Assembly (NCBI RefSeq): GCF_037975245.1
Contig: NC_092562.1
Coordinates: 10,767,001-10,831,000 of the forward strand
Length of the DNA stretch: 64,000 nucleotides
Source of the DNA: Apostichopus japonicus
Taxonomy: Eukaryota > Echinodermata > Holothuroidea > Aspidochirotida > Stichopodidae
Direction: 5' to 3'
How positions within the stretch are numbered: position 1 is the stretch's first letter; every line of letters begins with the position of its first letter. A model generated the notes under the pieces. That model made no database searches. It worked only from the letters and a program-made list of their open reading frames with translations, and was not told the origin of the DNA. This document shows, in pieces, positions 25,689 through 49,295 of the stretch. A program made the position numbers and the translations under genes.

Positions 25689-26559
25689 CAGTGGCGGCGG
25701 AACCGGGGGGGGGGGGGCTTGGGGGGGGCTCAGCCCCCCCTCAATAAAAAAGTTGAGGGGGCAAATGCATGATAAGCCCCCCCAATATTTACCAAGGCTC
25801 CGAAACGTGCATCTGCCCATTTTTCAATGCATACTTGTCGATCTGTCCGATGCACACGTAAACTCTATAGGTGTACAAATTTTAGTAATTGCTGGGGGAC
25901 CCTCGGCCCGTCCCCTGGCTATAGACCACATTGTCACCCCAACCGCGTCTTCCCGCCCCGTGAAAGTGGAAACAGTGAGTGTGAGTACCGGTAAGCGTAA
26001 CACAACTTCGTCTTAGGCCAATGACTTGCCTCATTTCAGCCAGTTTTCCAACATCCCCTTACTTAGTGGCGGAGCGTCCATATATACAGTCAGGGGGCGG
26101 AGTATTTTTGAGTATCTTTACTCAAAAATTTTCTGTACGCTCCGCGCCAACCTGTGGTGGCGCTCCGCTTAGATAGTGTCGAAAGCGCCCCTACAGACCA
26201 TTCTTGCCCTCCCTGACCAATACTCTAGCTCCGCCACTGCCCTTACTACACTCAAAAACATCTTTGCGAGTACACTACGAGTAATTGCTACTCTCTTAAA
26301 AACCATCGAATATACAAATTACAATGTTTTTACAGACTTTTACGTGCAATCTGAGAAATTGCAGGCTTGAGACCCATATTTTAGGGCTAGGTATTCGCAG
26401 CATAAAACACTCGGAAAGTGCCGTTTCCGGCCATCTGGGGGTTTGAAAAAACCCAAAATTTTCTTGTACGCTCCGCGCCAACCGATGGTGGCGCTCCGCT
26501 TAGATAGTCTCCACACATTAGCCCCCCCCCCCAATAATTTTTCCGTTCCGCCGCGCCTG
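25689..26559 (+). mobile_element. hAT-like non-autonomous element, copy A
   Basis: Terminal sequences CAGTGGCGGCGGAACC (left) and, inverted, CAGGCGCGGCGGAACGG (right) are flanked by an exact 8-bp duplication TGCCTTAG (25681-25688 and 26560-26567). An 8-bp duplication with CA(G)...(C)TG ends fits the hAT superfamily. The 871-bp interior has no transposase; G-rich subterminal tracts follow both ends. A 176-bp second element is nested inside. Confidence 0.88.
26064..26239 (+). mobile_element. Nested 176-bp hAT-like element inside copy A
   Basis: Ends TAGTGGCGGAGC and, inverted, CAGTGGCGGAGC are flanked by an 8-bp duplication CCCTTACT (26056-26063 and 26240-26247). The same insertion sits in copy B, so it preceded the spread of the outer element. 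Confidence 0.82.
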
Positions 26560-26584
26560 TGCCTTAGTGGTGGTCCGGGGGGGG

Positions 26585-26985
26585 GGGAATTAACCGGAAG
26601 CTGAAGCATTTTTAGAGATTTCTTGCTTTCTCGTAGCGATTTTAAAGCAGAGAAATATATATGAGACAGAGAGGACTTCAATTTCTCTGGATGTATTGCA
26701 ATGCCAAAGTGGGTGTCCCGGGGGCAAAGCCCCAGGGAGCTGCAGCGTATTTAGATATTTCTTGCTATCTCTCTCGTAGCGAGTTTTAAACACAAACATA
26801 CATATGAGAGAGAGGAATTATATTTCTCTGGAATGTATTTCAAATTCTTCGTGGGGGTTAATGGGGCATAGCCACCGGAATCTCTATAGTATGTATTAAT
26901 CATTGTTTCTTGTTCTCTCGTAGCGACTTTTAAGGCTACACTCATGAGAAACAGGAATCATAGTTCTTTGGTATTCTATGTATTC
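26585..26985. repeat. Three diverged tandem units of about 130-150 bp between the hAT copies
   Basis: The pattern TTTCTTG...TCTCGTAGCGA.TTTTAA followed by a GAGA-rich segment and TTTCTCTGGAATGTATT occurs three times in direct order. No coding potential is recognised. Confidence 0.7.
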
Positions 26986-27389
26986 CAAGCCTTGACATAT
27001 CAGCACATTTTAATTGATTTACTCGACTAAAAAGTCAAAACTAATGGACAGCTGGAAGGGTTCCTGTGAGGACTACAAGAAACAACAATATAATAGTGTA
27101 TCCTTTAACGTCTTACTTTTCCTACCCTTGATGAGGCAGTGTAACAATGAGCGAACGCTGGTAAACTAAGGACCGCAGAATATATTTGCAACTTCTCAGA
27201 TGGTTATAGGTTGGACATTAAACACCAGTTCAAGCCATTGAACAATCTTTACTCTATATATGTAATGGTGCAGCAAAATCATGTGACCCGAAGATTTGGA
27301 GTGTAGAGGGTGGGGGGTCGACTGAAGCGAAGATTTCTCGAACTCTGTACTCCAAGAGGTCACACGATAACTTGAACACCAATGACAGT

Positions 27390-28261
27390 CAGGCGCGGCG
27401 GAACGGAAAAATTATTGGGGGGGGGGGGGGCTAATGTGTGGAGACTATCTAAGCGGAGCGCCACCATCGGTTGGCGCGGAGCGTACAAGAAAATTTTGGG
27501 TTTTTTCAAACCCCCAGATGGCCGGAAACGGCACTTTCCGAGTGTTTTATGCTGCGAATACCTAGCCCTAAAATATGGGTCTCAAGCCTGCAATTTCTCA
27601 GATTGCACGTAAAAGTCTGTAAAAACATTGTAATTTGTATATTCGATGGTTTTTAAGAGAGTAGCTATTACTCGTAGTGTACTCGCAAAGATGTTTTTGA
27701 GTGTAGTAAGGGCAGTGGCGGAGCTAGAGTATTGGTCAGGGAGGGCAAGAATGGTCTGTAGGGGCGCTTTCGACACTATCTAAGCGGAGCGCCACCACAG
27801 GTTGGCGCGGAGCGTACAGAAAATTTTTGAGTAAAGATACTCAAAAATACTCCGCCCCCTGACTGTATATATGGACGCTCCGCCACTAAGTAAGGGGATG
27901 TTGGAAAACTGGCTGAAATGAGGCAAGTCATTGGCCTAAGACGAAGTTGTGTTACGCTTACCGGTACTCACACTCACTGTTTCCACTTTCACGGGGCGGG
28001 AAGACGCGGTTGGGGTGACAATGTGGTCTATAGCCAGGGGACGGGCCGAGGGTCCCCCAGCAATTACTAAAATTATTACACCTAGAGTATACGTGTGCAT
28101 CGGACAGATCGACAAGTATGCATTGAAAAATGGGCAGATGCACGTTTCGGAGCCTTGGTAAATATTGGGGGGACTTATCATGCATTTGCCCCCTCAACTT
28201 TTTTATTGGGGGGGCTGAGCCCCCCCCCCCCCAAGCCCCCCCCCCGGTTCCGCCGCCACTG
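27390..28261 (-). mobile_element. hAT-like non-autonomous element, copy B (opposite orientation)
   Basis: This 872-bp reverse-oriented sister of copy A begins CAGGCGCGGCGG and ends CCGCCGCCACTG. It is flanked by its own 8-bp duplication ATGACAGT (27382-27389 and 28262-28269). Identity with copy A is very high over the full length, so both moved recently; with copy A it forms an inverted pair separated by about 0.83 kb. Confidence 0.88.
27713..27888 (-). mobile_element. Nested 176-bp hAT-like element inside copy B
   Basis: Same nested element as in copy A, with duplication AGTAAGGG on both sides (27705-27712, 27889-27896), the reverse complement of the duplication in copy A. Confidence 0.82.
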
Positions 28262-28269
28262 ATGACAGT

Positions 28270-30570
28270 GGGGTAAGCAGATATCAAAACGTGTCATGGG
28301 AGGTGTCGAACAGTTTGGGAAACTTCGCAAAACGAAGACCAATATGAGACATATAGACAATTTAAAAAAAAAATATCTCAAAATTAGTCTACTCTTTTCT
28401 GCTTCAAAATTTAATCTCTTCCTAGAGTTTGGATTTTCTCTCTAAAAAAAATGACTATTTCATTTAAAAACTTTCGTTCAAATATTCTCCAACTTTCGAC
28501 TTTTTCTTGAAATTATTTTTCGTAATGTCTGCTCCGGCTGCTCAGAATCACGATTTTATGTCAAAATTCCGACTTTTCTCTCACGTGTTTCGTTTCTTTT
28601 CTCATAATTTCAATCACTTTATTCCAAAACGTTCAGTATATGAGGCAATCAATCTAACACCTTCGGCACTACACAAAATCTTTGATAAGAAGTATATGAC
28701 TCTAGCGCCCTCAGATACACAAACTCATTGAGAGAGCACCATTCACATCAAACATATCTTGTTACCAAAAAAAAAACAAATTAAACAGCATTTCATATAG
28801 AAAACTCTAATTACCTTTATTCTGTATTATTGGGTAATTAACAGCTTCCAATGAAATTGATTTCTCTGGATAGCATTTCTGTGCTTAAGTTAAAACAGCC
28901 TCAAGAGAACTGTCTGAAAGCACTGCATCTTTTGGGTTTGGAATATCTCCAGAAAAATAAAAATTCTGCTTTTCTGACATGTGCTTTTGTGCCTTAAAGT
29001 CGCAAAGTCCAACAAAATTTTTGAGGCTTAATTCGCCTCCTGGACCCCCGACCAGGGCTTTGAAATATATTCCATAGAAATTTAATTTCTCTCTCACGCG
29101 AAAGATTGCTCAGCCACTCCCCGCAATCGGTCGCAAAAAGCCAAGTCGGCCTCGAAATCGATCATGAACCCTCTTGTAAAATGGTAGGTGTACGACTCTA
29201 CTTATATGACAGAACAGTTTTGTGACAATTTTGAGTTTCATGCAAAAATTTAAGATTTTATAAATTAATATATAATTGGTTCACCGATGTAGCATGGGGT
29301 GGGCGTGGGATAGGAAGTGTTCTCTGACCCCCAAAACTTTCCGGTGGTGTGCACCTTTTATGCAGGAGAGTTTCTGCACTTGCAAATTTGTTGCCCACCC
29401 CCCCCCCAAAAAAAATGGTTGCTTTCACCCCAACACACACATCCTGTGCACTTTGGCATTTCTGGTGCCGCCACTGACCATAAGCCTAGTATTGTAGGGT
29501 CCCTGTCCATCTGTCCATAAAGAAGCTCTAATATAGACTATTGTACATAGATCTTCTCAGTGTGTGCTGCAATGTAAACAAAATCATTTTAGAGTGACGA
29601 AATCGTTTCATCGTTATTCTACTGCTGTGAAGTCTTCAACAGCATTGTAGCGTAGCCAACAGCATTGTAGCCTATTGACATATTGACATATTGACTATTG
29701 ACTTATAGATTGACATAAATATCTTTTAAAGAAAACATTATACTGCATTCCTGAGTGTAGCGATGTAGACATCATAACGTTCCGGTGGTGGTATGACACT
29801 TTTTGTGGCCTAGGATCCCTTATCCATTTCTCCCTTGATGTCGCGAAAGAACCCGGTAGGATGCGCAGAAGCGCACTAGGTGGCATGCGTAAATCCTTGC
29901 CTATGGCCAGAGGATCAAAACACTCTTTGCGACCGGATTGACATGTGTGCAGCAACCGTCCACTGAATACATCGTCTGATGATGCGCTATTCGCCTAAAA
30001 TTGAATGTACGGTGGCTTTGAAGAGACATAATAGTATTTGCTATAAAAGATAGCGTTGAGTTTTAAACTAGCGCCATCAGTTTTTAAGAAGTATTAATTT
30101 TCTTCTCTTTTTGTTTGGGGGGGGGGGGGGGGGGTTCAATGGCTGTAGCTTATTTGACAGTAGGTGGAATAAATTCAATTGAAATGTATCAATTATTGTT
30201 GTTCAAGTGGATCAAGTTGCTTAGATTTCGGAACCCAGGGTCTACCTTGGGTTACTTTTTTGAAACAAAACGTATTTATTGTTGAACAAGCAAAAATACA
30301 CAATCAAACTGTCACGAGGATGCTCGGGGTTCCCGAGGACCTTAGTAAGATATTTTTTTTCGAAAAAGAGGGCTCTTGAAATTATATAACAAGCCCATGC
30401 CTACCCCTTCCACTGCACCCGTAACCCCCGACCCCTGGAACACACTCAGAAGAAAGAGGAAAGTGTAGGCTCGCTCATCAGTGTAAAATTAGTTTCAATT
30501 TTAAAGATGTTGTACTACAAAGGCACACTCTATAATTCCTTAGAATTCATGGAGTTAAACGCAATATAAA
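28270..30570. other. Intergenic region, no gene recognised
   Basis: No exon or RNA gene recognised. A segment ending near 29477 in GTGCCGCCACTG resembles the terminus of another hAT-like element, but its other end and target duplication were not found. G/C homopolymers occur at 29398-29407 and 30116-30134. Confidence 0.5.
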
Positions 30571-30692
30571 TAAATATATATATATATATATATATAGGGT
30601 AGGTTGGCGTCTATCTTGGCGCAGAGTGCTCTATGTCCATTGGACAGAGCGGAATATATGTTGATACTAGATGAGACTAGTGGAACACTAGT

Positions 30693-30738
30693 AGTTGTAA
30701 CTCGGAGTTTCACGCTTTATTGCGATCTTCAGACAACG
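30693..30738 (-). ncRNA. Type I hammerhead ribozyme-like motif, minus strand
   Basis: Mirror copy in the left arm. Same core and stems, but stem I has five pairs (GUUGU/ACAAC) because the outermost base lies in the spacer. Confidence 0.6.
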
Positions 30739-30743
30739 CTGAG

Positions 30744-30789
30744 AGTTGTCTGAAGATCGCAATAAAGCGTGAAACTCCGAGTTACAACT
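30744..30789 (+). ncRNA. Type I hammerhead ribozyme-like motif, plus strand
   Basis: Stem I AGUUGU (30744-30749) pairs with ACAACU (30784-30789). Core CUGAAGA 30750-30756; stem II CGC/GCG closing AAUAAA; core GAA 30771-30773; stem III ACU/AGU with CCG loop; then U30783 as cleavage-site base. Deviations: A instead of U at core position 7, a U-U pair instead of G-C at the base of stem II, and GUU as cleavage triplet. The very short stem III matches hammerheads known from Penelope-like elements and retrozymes. Activity is unproven. Confidence 0.68.
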
Positions 30790-30818
30790 ACTAGTGTTCC
30801 ACTAGTCTCATCTAGTAT

Positions 30819-30821
<3 letters not shown>

Positions 30822-30886
<65 letters not shown>
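30822..30886. repeat. (TA)n tract abutting the Penelope-like element
   Basis: An uninterrupted AT alternation joins the hammerhead-like arm to the 3' end of the minus-strand Penelope-like element. A shorter run lies at 30572-30596. Confidence 0.9.
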
Positions 30887-30888
<2 letters not shown>

Positions 30889-30954
30889 ACAAGAAAACAA
30901 TGGAAAAAAATGATACTTTCATTTCCAACTTTATTACTTAGAACGTAAATAGGT

Positions 30955-30992
30955 AACAAAATATTTCGAGCGTTTACACGGCTCTTCTTCAG
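30955..30992 (-). ncRNA. Hammerhead-like remnant near the 3' end of the minus Penelope copy
   Basis: Reads CTGAAGA, GAGC...GCTC hairpin, then CGAAA and a weak 3-bp stem III. The mirror motif is at 33911-33948 in the plus copy. No stem I pairing is found, so only the core and stem II are supported. Confidence 0.4.
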
Positions 30993-31015
30993 TTGTGCTA
31001 ATGAAATGGAAGAAA

Positions 31016-32890
31016 CTAGACCTTATTGGTATTAAACTTAGCATGCATGCTCATAAAAGAGAGATCCCTGTTGAGCCCATTGTTGTGTGTATTGAGGCGT
31101 AAGATGGTTTTTAGTTCCCGGTTGCTTCTTTCATGAGCGGTTTTGAAGAAGCCGTATAGAATGACAAATTTGAGGTCAGATAAGTTGTGATTGGGGAGAT
31201 TAAAATGTTCGGCAACAAGGAAACCTGGGTTATTATTGCGGATACTTAGTTTGTGATTATTGAAGCGGAGTCTGAACTTTGTGCTGGTTTCGCCAATATA
31301 GGTGACCTGGGGGCACTTGCAACAATACAGCAGGTAGATGACATTGGCTGAGTCGCAACCAAATCTACCAGGTCTCAGAGTGATGCCTGAGGCCCGGTGG
31401 AGGAAAGCGGGGGAGGGGTCGAGGTGTGTGCACACCAAGCATCTAGGTTTGTTACAGGGGATGTTACCACTGTCAGGTTCATTACTGGGTGGGGCGAGAT
31501 TAGTGCGAACCAGCACTGAGCGGATGTTGCGGGGTTGTCTATATGCTATGACTGGGGGGGCTTTGAAGAGTTCAGCTATTGTGGGGTCCGAACCTAGAGT
31601 GCCCCAAGATTGTTTGATTTCATTGAAAAGGGGGCGAAGGGAGGGGTGGTAGGTGACAACGAGGGGTAGTCTATCTGAAACAGATTTTTTACGATAGGTA
31701 AGGAGACTAGAACGTTGTAGAGACAGAACCCGTTTGAGGTGGAAGTTAAGTATACGGTATGGGTATCCCCTTTGAAGGAAAAACTCAAACAGTTCAATGG
31801 CCTTATTGAGAAAAGTTTGGTCATGTGAGCAGATACGCCGGTATCTGAGTAACTGGCTGTAGACAATGGAATTTTTGGTGTGGCGGGGATGAAAACTATT
31901 AAAGTGGAGGTAAGAGTGCCTATCAGTTGGTTTGGCATACACCGATGTCTCTATTTTGTGATCATCGATCATGACGAGTACGTCGAGGAAGGGGATTTGC
32001 TTAGTGGACCGTTCGGTGGTAAACTTTATGGAATCGTGAAAATCATTGGCAAACGTGAAAAAGTTGTCAAGTTCTTGTTCGCCCTTATCCCATAACATAA
32101 AAATATCATCAATATATCGTACATAGAGACATGGTTTGTAAGAGGATGAAGAAAGTAATTCTTGTTCTAGGTAGTACATAAAAATATTAGCATATGAGGG
32201 GGCCATTCGGGTACCCATGGCTGTGCCTTTGGTTTGCAGATAATGACGACCATTGAAGGTAAAATTATTATGCTCCAGTATAAACTTAATGAGCTGCGAG
32301 ATCTCATCATGTTGGGTGACATCATTAGACGCCATCATCTTATTGCAAGCCAGGACACCTTCGCTATGGGGGATATTGGTGTACAGGGCAGAAACATCCA
32401 TGGTTACCAGAATGGCGCCTTCAATGAGGGGCGGGACTTCCTTAAGTCTGTTAAGAAAATGGGTGCTATCTTGAATATAGCTGGGTATGTTGGGGAGAAG
32501 AGGTTGTAAAAAATGGTCAACATAGGCTGAAATGTATTCTGTAAGGGTACCAATACCAGACACAATAGGCCTACCAGGGGCGAATATATGTTGTTTACGA
32601 GCGATTTCGAACACCTCGTGGTCTGACAGTGTATCAGCATTCTTATGTTGATTGCTGACAAGGCCTTTAAGTTTATGTATTTTGGGGAGTGTGTAGAAGG
32701 GTGCGGGTGTGGGGGCGGAGGGTATGAGCTTTACAACCTCTTCTCTTACCTTAACGTTAAACGAATTTACCAAAGAAATTAGGTGTCTGTGGTATTGAGA
32801 GGTGGGATCGTTGTCCAGTAGTTCGTAGAAACGGACGTCAGAAAGTTGCTTTTGCGCCTCTGCGACATAGTTGGTGGTGTCCATAACCAC
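31016..32890 (-). CDS. Penelope-like reverse transcriptase/GIY-YIG endonuclease ORF (624 codons, N-terminus broken)
   Basis: The RT fold shows TMDVSALY (163-170), a KGTAMGTRMAPSYAN block (221-235), the catalytic YIDD (259-262) and FLDV (301-304). After a linker with a CNKPRCLVC zinc-like cluster (Cys 479, 484, 487) comes the GIY-YIG domain: VIYLLYCCKC (517-526) and TYIGET (530-535), then the RxR helix (540-542). Such proteins nick DNA with GIY-YIG and reverse-transcribe their RNA at the nick. The M given as start is internal; the frame continues upstream through the DKGG motif until the frameshift near 33160, so the copy is probably inactive although the RT and endonuclease motifs are intact. 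Confidence 0.93.
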   Translation of the reverse strand: MVMDTTNYVAEAQKQLSDVRFYELLDNDPTSQYHRHLISLVNSFNVKVREEVVKLIPSAPTPAPFYTLPKIHKLKGLVSNQHKNADTLSDHEVFEIARKQHIFAPGRPIVSGIGTLTEYISAYVDHFLQPLLPNIPSYIQDSTHFLNRLKEVPPLIEGAILVTMDVSALYTNIPHSEGVLACNKMMASNDVTQHDEISQLIKFILEHNNFTFNGRHYLQTKGTAMGTRMAPSYANIFMYYLEQELLSSSSYKPCLYVRYIDDIFMLWDKGEQELDNFFTFANDFHDSIKFTTERSTKQIPFLDVLVMIDDHKIETSVYAKPTDRHSYLHFNSFHPRHTKNSIVYSQLLRYRRICSHDQTFLNKAIELFEFFLQRGYPYRILNFHLKRVLSLQRSSLLTYRKKSVSDRLPLVVTYHPSLRPLFNEIKQSWGTLGSDPTIAELFKAPPVIAYRQPRNIRSVLVRTNLAPPSNEPDSGNIPCNKPRCLVCTHLDPSPAFLHRASGITLRPGRFGCDSANVIYLLYCCKCPQVTYIGETSTKFRLRFNNHKLSIRNNNPGFLVAEHFNLPNHNLSDLKFVILYGFFKTAHERSNRELKTILRLNTHNNGLNRDLSFMSMHAKFNTNKV

Positions 32891-33324
32891 AATGGCTCCT
32901 CCTTTGTCTGCTGGTTTGATAATTATGTCTGAGTTGCGACGGAGTTCGTTTAGGGCTTTGTGGTCGGATCTGTCAAAGTTGCTGGGTGCTGGTGTTTTGG
33001 TGCAAATGGACGAGAGGAATGAACTAAGATGCGGGTTGGCTGTATTAACAAAGCTGTCTATAAATGCGTTACGGTTGTCAGGTGGTGTCCAGGTCTTCTT
33101 GGCTATGTTGCGTTGTACGATAAGTGGGCGGTTAGACGGTTCTTTACTGTCTGCCCATTCTCGGAGGCTTTCCGGGTGAATTGGTTAAAATCATTGGTCA
33201 GTTCCACGGGGTCCACCTGAGCTGTAGGGCAGTATGAAAGCCCTTGTTCCAACACATGCGCCTGTCGTGAGGTGAGCTCATGGCAAGAAAGATTGACAAC
33301 CTGGGAAGTCTCAGACTCCTTGTT

Positions 33325-34020
33325 ACTCTAGGTTCGGACCCCACAATAGCTGAACTCTTCAAAGCCCCCCAGTCATAGCATATAGACAACCCCGCAACAT
33401 CCGCTCAGTGCTGGTTCGCACTAATCTCGCCCCACCCAGTAATGAACCTGACAGTGGTAATATCCCCTGTAACAAACCTAGATGCTTGGTGTGCACACAC
33501 CTCGACCCCTCCCCCGCTTTCCTCCACCGGGCCTCAGGCATTACTCTGAGACCTGGTAGATTTGGTTGCGACTCAGCCAATGTCATCTACCTGCTGTATT
33601 GTTGCAAGTGCCCCCAGGTCACCTATATTGGCGAAACCAGCACAAAGTTCAGACTCCGCTTCAATAATCACAAACTAAGTATCCGCAATAATAACCCAGG
33701 TTTCCCTGTTGCCGAACATTTTAATCTCCCCAATCACAACTTATCTGACCTCAAATTTGTCATTCTATACGGCTTCTTCAACCGGGAACTAAAAACCATC
33801 TTACGCCTCAATACACACAACAATGGGCTCAACAGGGATCTCTCTTTTATGAGCATGCATGCTAAGTTTAATACCAATAAGGTCTAGTTTCTTCCATTTC
33901 ATTAGCACAACTGAAGAAGAGCCGTGTAAACGCTCGAAATATTTTGTTACCTATTTACGTTCTAAGTAATAAAGTTGGAAATGAAAGTATCATTTTTTTC
34001 CATTGTTTTCTTGTGGATAT
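33325..34020 (+). mobile_element. Penelope-like element, short 5'-truncated plus copy joined head-to-head
   Basis: From ACTCTAGGTTCGG at 33325 this copy matches the reverse complement of 30883-31600, from about residue 433 of the element protein to the 3' end at GTGGATAT. It has a 21-bp deletion (KTAHERS missing), a leucine-to-proline change and a shorter C-run that shifts the frame at its start. A further 34 bases lead to a (TA)n tract. Both copies point outward from the 33324/33325 joint. Confidence 0.92.
33408..33887 (+). pseudogene. GIY-YIG domain fragment of the Penelope-like protein
   Basis: 159 codons in frame with the zinc-like cluster, VIYLLYCCKC and TYIGET motifs, lacking the whole RT. 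It is a fragment by 5' truncation with a 7-residue deletion; not a functional gene. Confidence 0.88.
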
Positions 34021-34050
34021 TCTTAACTTTCCAACACACGCCATCAGACA

Positions 34051-34054
<4 letters not shown>

Positions 34055-34118
<64 letters not shown>
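34055..34118. repeat. (TA)n tract right of the Penelope-like pair
   Basis: Alternating TA of about 64 bp; the element pair is thus bracketed by (TA)n on both sides. Confidence 0.9.
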
Positions 34119-34120
<2 letters not shown>

Positions 34121-34979
34121 TTGTATAATTATACCATCAATATAATTAAGTTGACCTCCTTTTGGCACACAGTACAGTACACACACGGTATATACACATG
34201 TTTTGCATATTACGTGATTACAGAAAACAATAATTATGTGCATATACTGTGATGTTAATTAGTAACTTCGTTGTAATCATTGTGTACCACATCCTTAGTT
34301 ATATTATATCCTTAGTTAGCTACATAGTTATATCAGTATATTTGCAGGCTAGGCATAAACCCACAATAGACAGTTTTAATCAACTTTGTATGTACGTGTA
34401 TCCAATCATGCTCTCCTTATTAAGCAACCTATCGCTGTATATCTCAGTATATACCTGAACGTTGTACCCTACCCTCTTAGCATTATCATTCAAACAAGAC
34501 AGTTTCTTGATAAACGAAATACAGATTGAAACATTCCAGCGAAGTGTCATTACGCATATAACATTGCTTGGTTTTGTAGTTATTTTGAAAACACTCAGCA
34601 AACGTTGATAGATCGCGGAAATAGACAAAAACCCGACTGAAATATTTAACTTTGATGAACATTATAGGAGAACTGGTTAGATATTACTATCGCTGTAATC
34701 ATTAGCAGTTTCAAGTTTAGTTTACACAACTGTCTTCAAAAACCTCTACGATAACATCTAGTCAGCTGCAACATTTAAACGAACGTTTAAAACACATCCA
34801 ATTTGTCATTGTTCTATAAGAAAAAACAGTGACGAATATAAATTCATATATATCTATATATATATATTGATATCACTCAACTGTGACTGCTAAAATTCAG
34901 GAAACTCGCAAGTATAGTTGGTTATCATCATTCTCTTTTCAGTCACCATTTTCTTTTGGTTTCTGCGGATTCTCTCACC

Positions 34980-47952
<12,973 letters not shown>

Positions 47953-49000
47953 AAAAAAAAAAATTAAGATTTGTTGGCGAGATATTACCGTATAGCTGTT
48001 TATTCATTACCACAGGAAGTGACGTAACAATAGCTAAGGCACTGTTTTTAAGATATACGATGAATATTCAAACAATATCCACATCTTTGTAAACAACTCA
48101 CTGTTCCTTCTATTTGTGTTACTGTGGTGTATCAGTATAGGTCTTTCTTTGTCTTTCTCAGAAGATACCGTATATACACTATAGTAGGATTGAAAATTCA
48201 AACAATCAACACTTTCACACGAGAAAGGAAAAGGAACAAAGCAAGTCACTTCTGAATTCCTCATCAACAGCGATAATTGAAGAAACGAACATTACGTCAT
48301 CATTTATATCGACCAAGTTTCGACGTTTTGATGAAAAAATTTACTTTCTGAAACCATTTCGCGCAACAGGTATATCGTCGAACGTTGTCGCGCAAGTCTG
48401 ATATGCTTTGCTTTAACTCAAATGTGAATAGTGACATCAACTACTCGGTTTAGGCTTGATATTTCATCATTATTCACTACTGTCTGGTAAAAAAAAACAT
48501 GTTCTTAGATTACACGTCCGATCATTTTAACATTACAGCAACATATATAGCAGAATCATACATTTATTAAAGATAGAACGCGCTTTGTAAGGAAAATGAA
48601 AACATTTATTATAAGCGTGATAAAAATAGAAAGAAGAACACATATGGAGTTTCAAAACTTATAAGAACTTTCAAACGTACTATCACCTGCTTCTGGGCAT
48701 GCTCATTAACGTTACTATTGTTAGTAATTTGCATATTGTGGATCTCTATATATCTGCTAATAAATTAGTGTGATTATGATATTGAGCATGTGTTTATTTT
48801 CATACTTCATTTCACCGATTTGGATATCTATATGAAACAACGTTGTCTCGTGTGTATATCGTCAATTCTATAATATTGTAATTTGGGCTGGTGAGGAACT
48901 TAAATAATTTTAGGCCCACTTGTTGCTATTAATTATTCAAAGGGGTAAACTCGCCTGCAGCTTTATGAACTGAACTCCGCAAAGACTTTTGATTGAAACG
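47953..49000. other. Downstream region of the SLC1 gene, no gene recognised
   Basis: Presumed 3' UTR and intergenic AT-rich sequence. No exon pattern seen. Confidence 0.5.
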
Positions 49001-49295
49001 TATGATGAGAAAGAAGCAAATTAAATACGAAGTGTTAAAGAAATATGGACATAGAAATATTTAACAGTTATGAAGTTTAAATTAACGCTGGAATCTCAAT
49101 AACAATAAGAATTAATTCAAAGTATAACGACGCATGAAATTTGTGAAATGAAAAAGAAGCAAAATAAATGCGAAGTGTTAAAGAAATATGGACACAGAAA
49201 TATTTAAAATTGATGAGATTTAAATTAACGCTGGAATCACAATAACAATAAGATATGAATTCAAAGGATAGCGACGAATGCAACTTTGCGAAGAA
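49000..49295. repeat. Two-copy tandem duplication, 143-bp period
   Basis: CGAAGTGTTAAAGAAATATG recurs at about 49028 and 49171, followed in both by AATTAACGCTGGAATC and a CAATAACAATAAGA block. Confidence 0.8.

Larger units (their letters stand above)
30654..30828. repeat. Perfect 84-bp inverted repeat (7-bp spacer) with hammerhead-like arms
   Basis: Arms 30654-30737 and 30745-30828 are exact reverse complements around GCTGAGA. Each arm, read outward from the centre, starts GTTGTCTGAAGATCGC and ends CTAGTATCAACATATAT, running into (TA)n on the right. Best explained as two head-to-head copies of the 3' end of a Penelope-like or related element. Confidence 0.9.
30887..33324 (-). mobile_element. 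Penelope-like retroelement (RT + GIY-YIG), 5'-truncated copy
   Basis: Its 3' end is at about 30887, next to (TA)n; the coding region stops at 31016 and the 5' part is lost at the junction near 33324. The RT-GIY-YIG order is diagnostic for endonuclease-bearing Penelope-like elements. Upstream of the long open frame, codons for the conserved DKGG region (minus strand near 32890-32930) and an N-terminal segment continue to about 33300, interrupted by a frameshift near 33158-33162. Confidence 0.93.

Noticed and set aside
25689-28261. Single foldback transposon of 2.6 kb
   Set aside because: Each arm has both termini and its own 8-bp target duplication, so these are two insertions.
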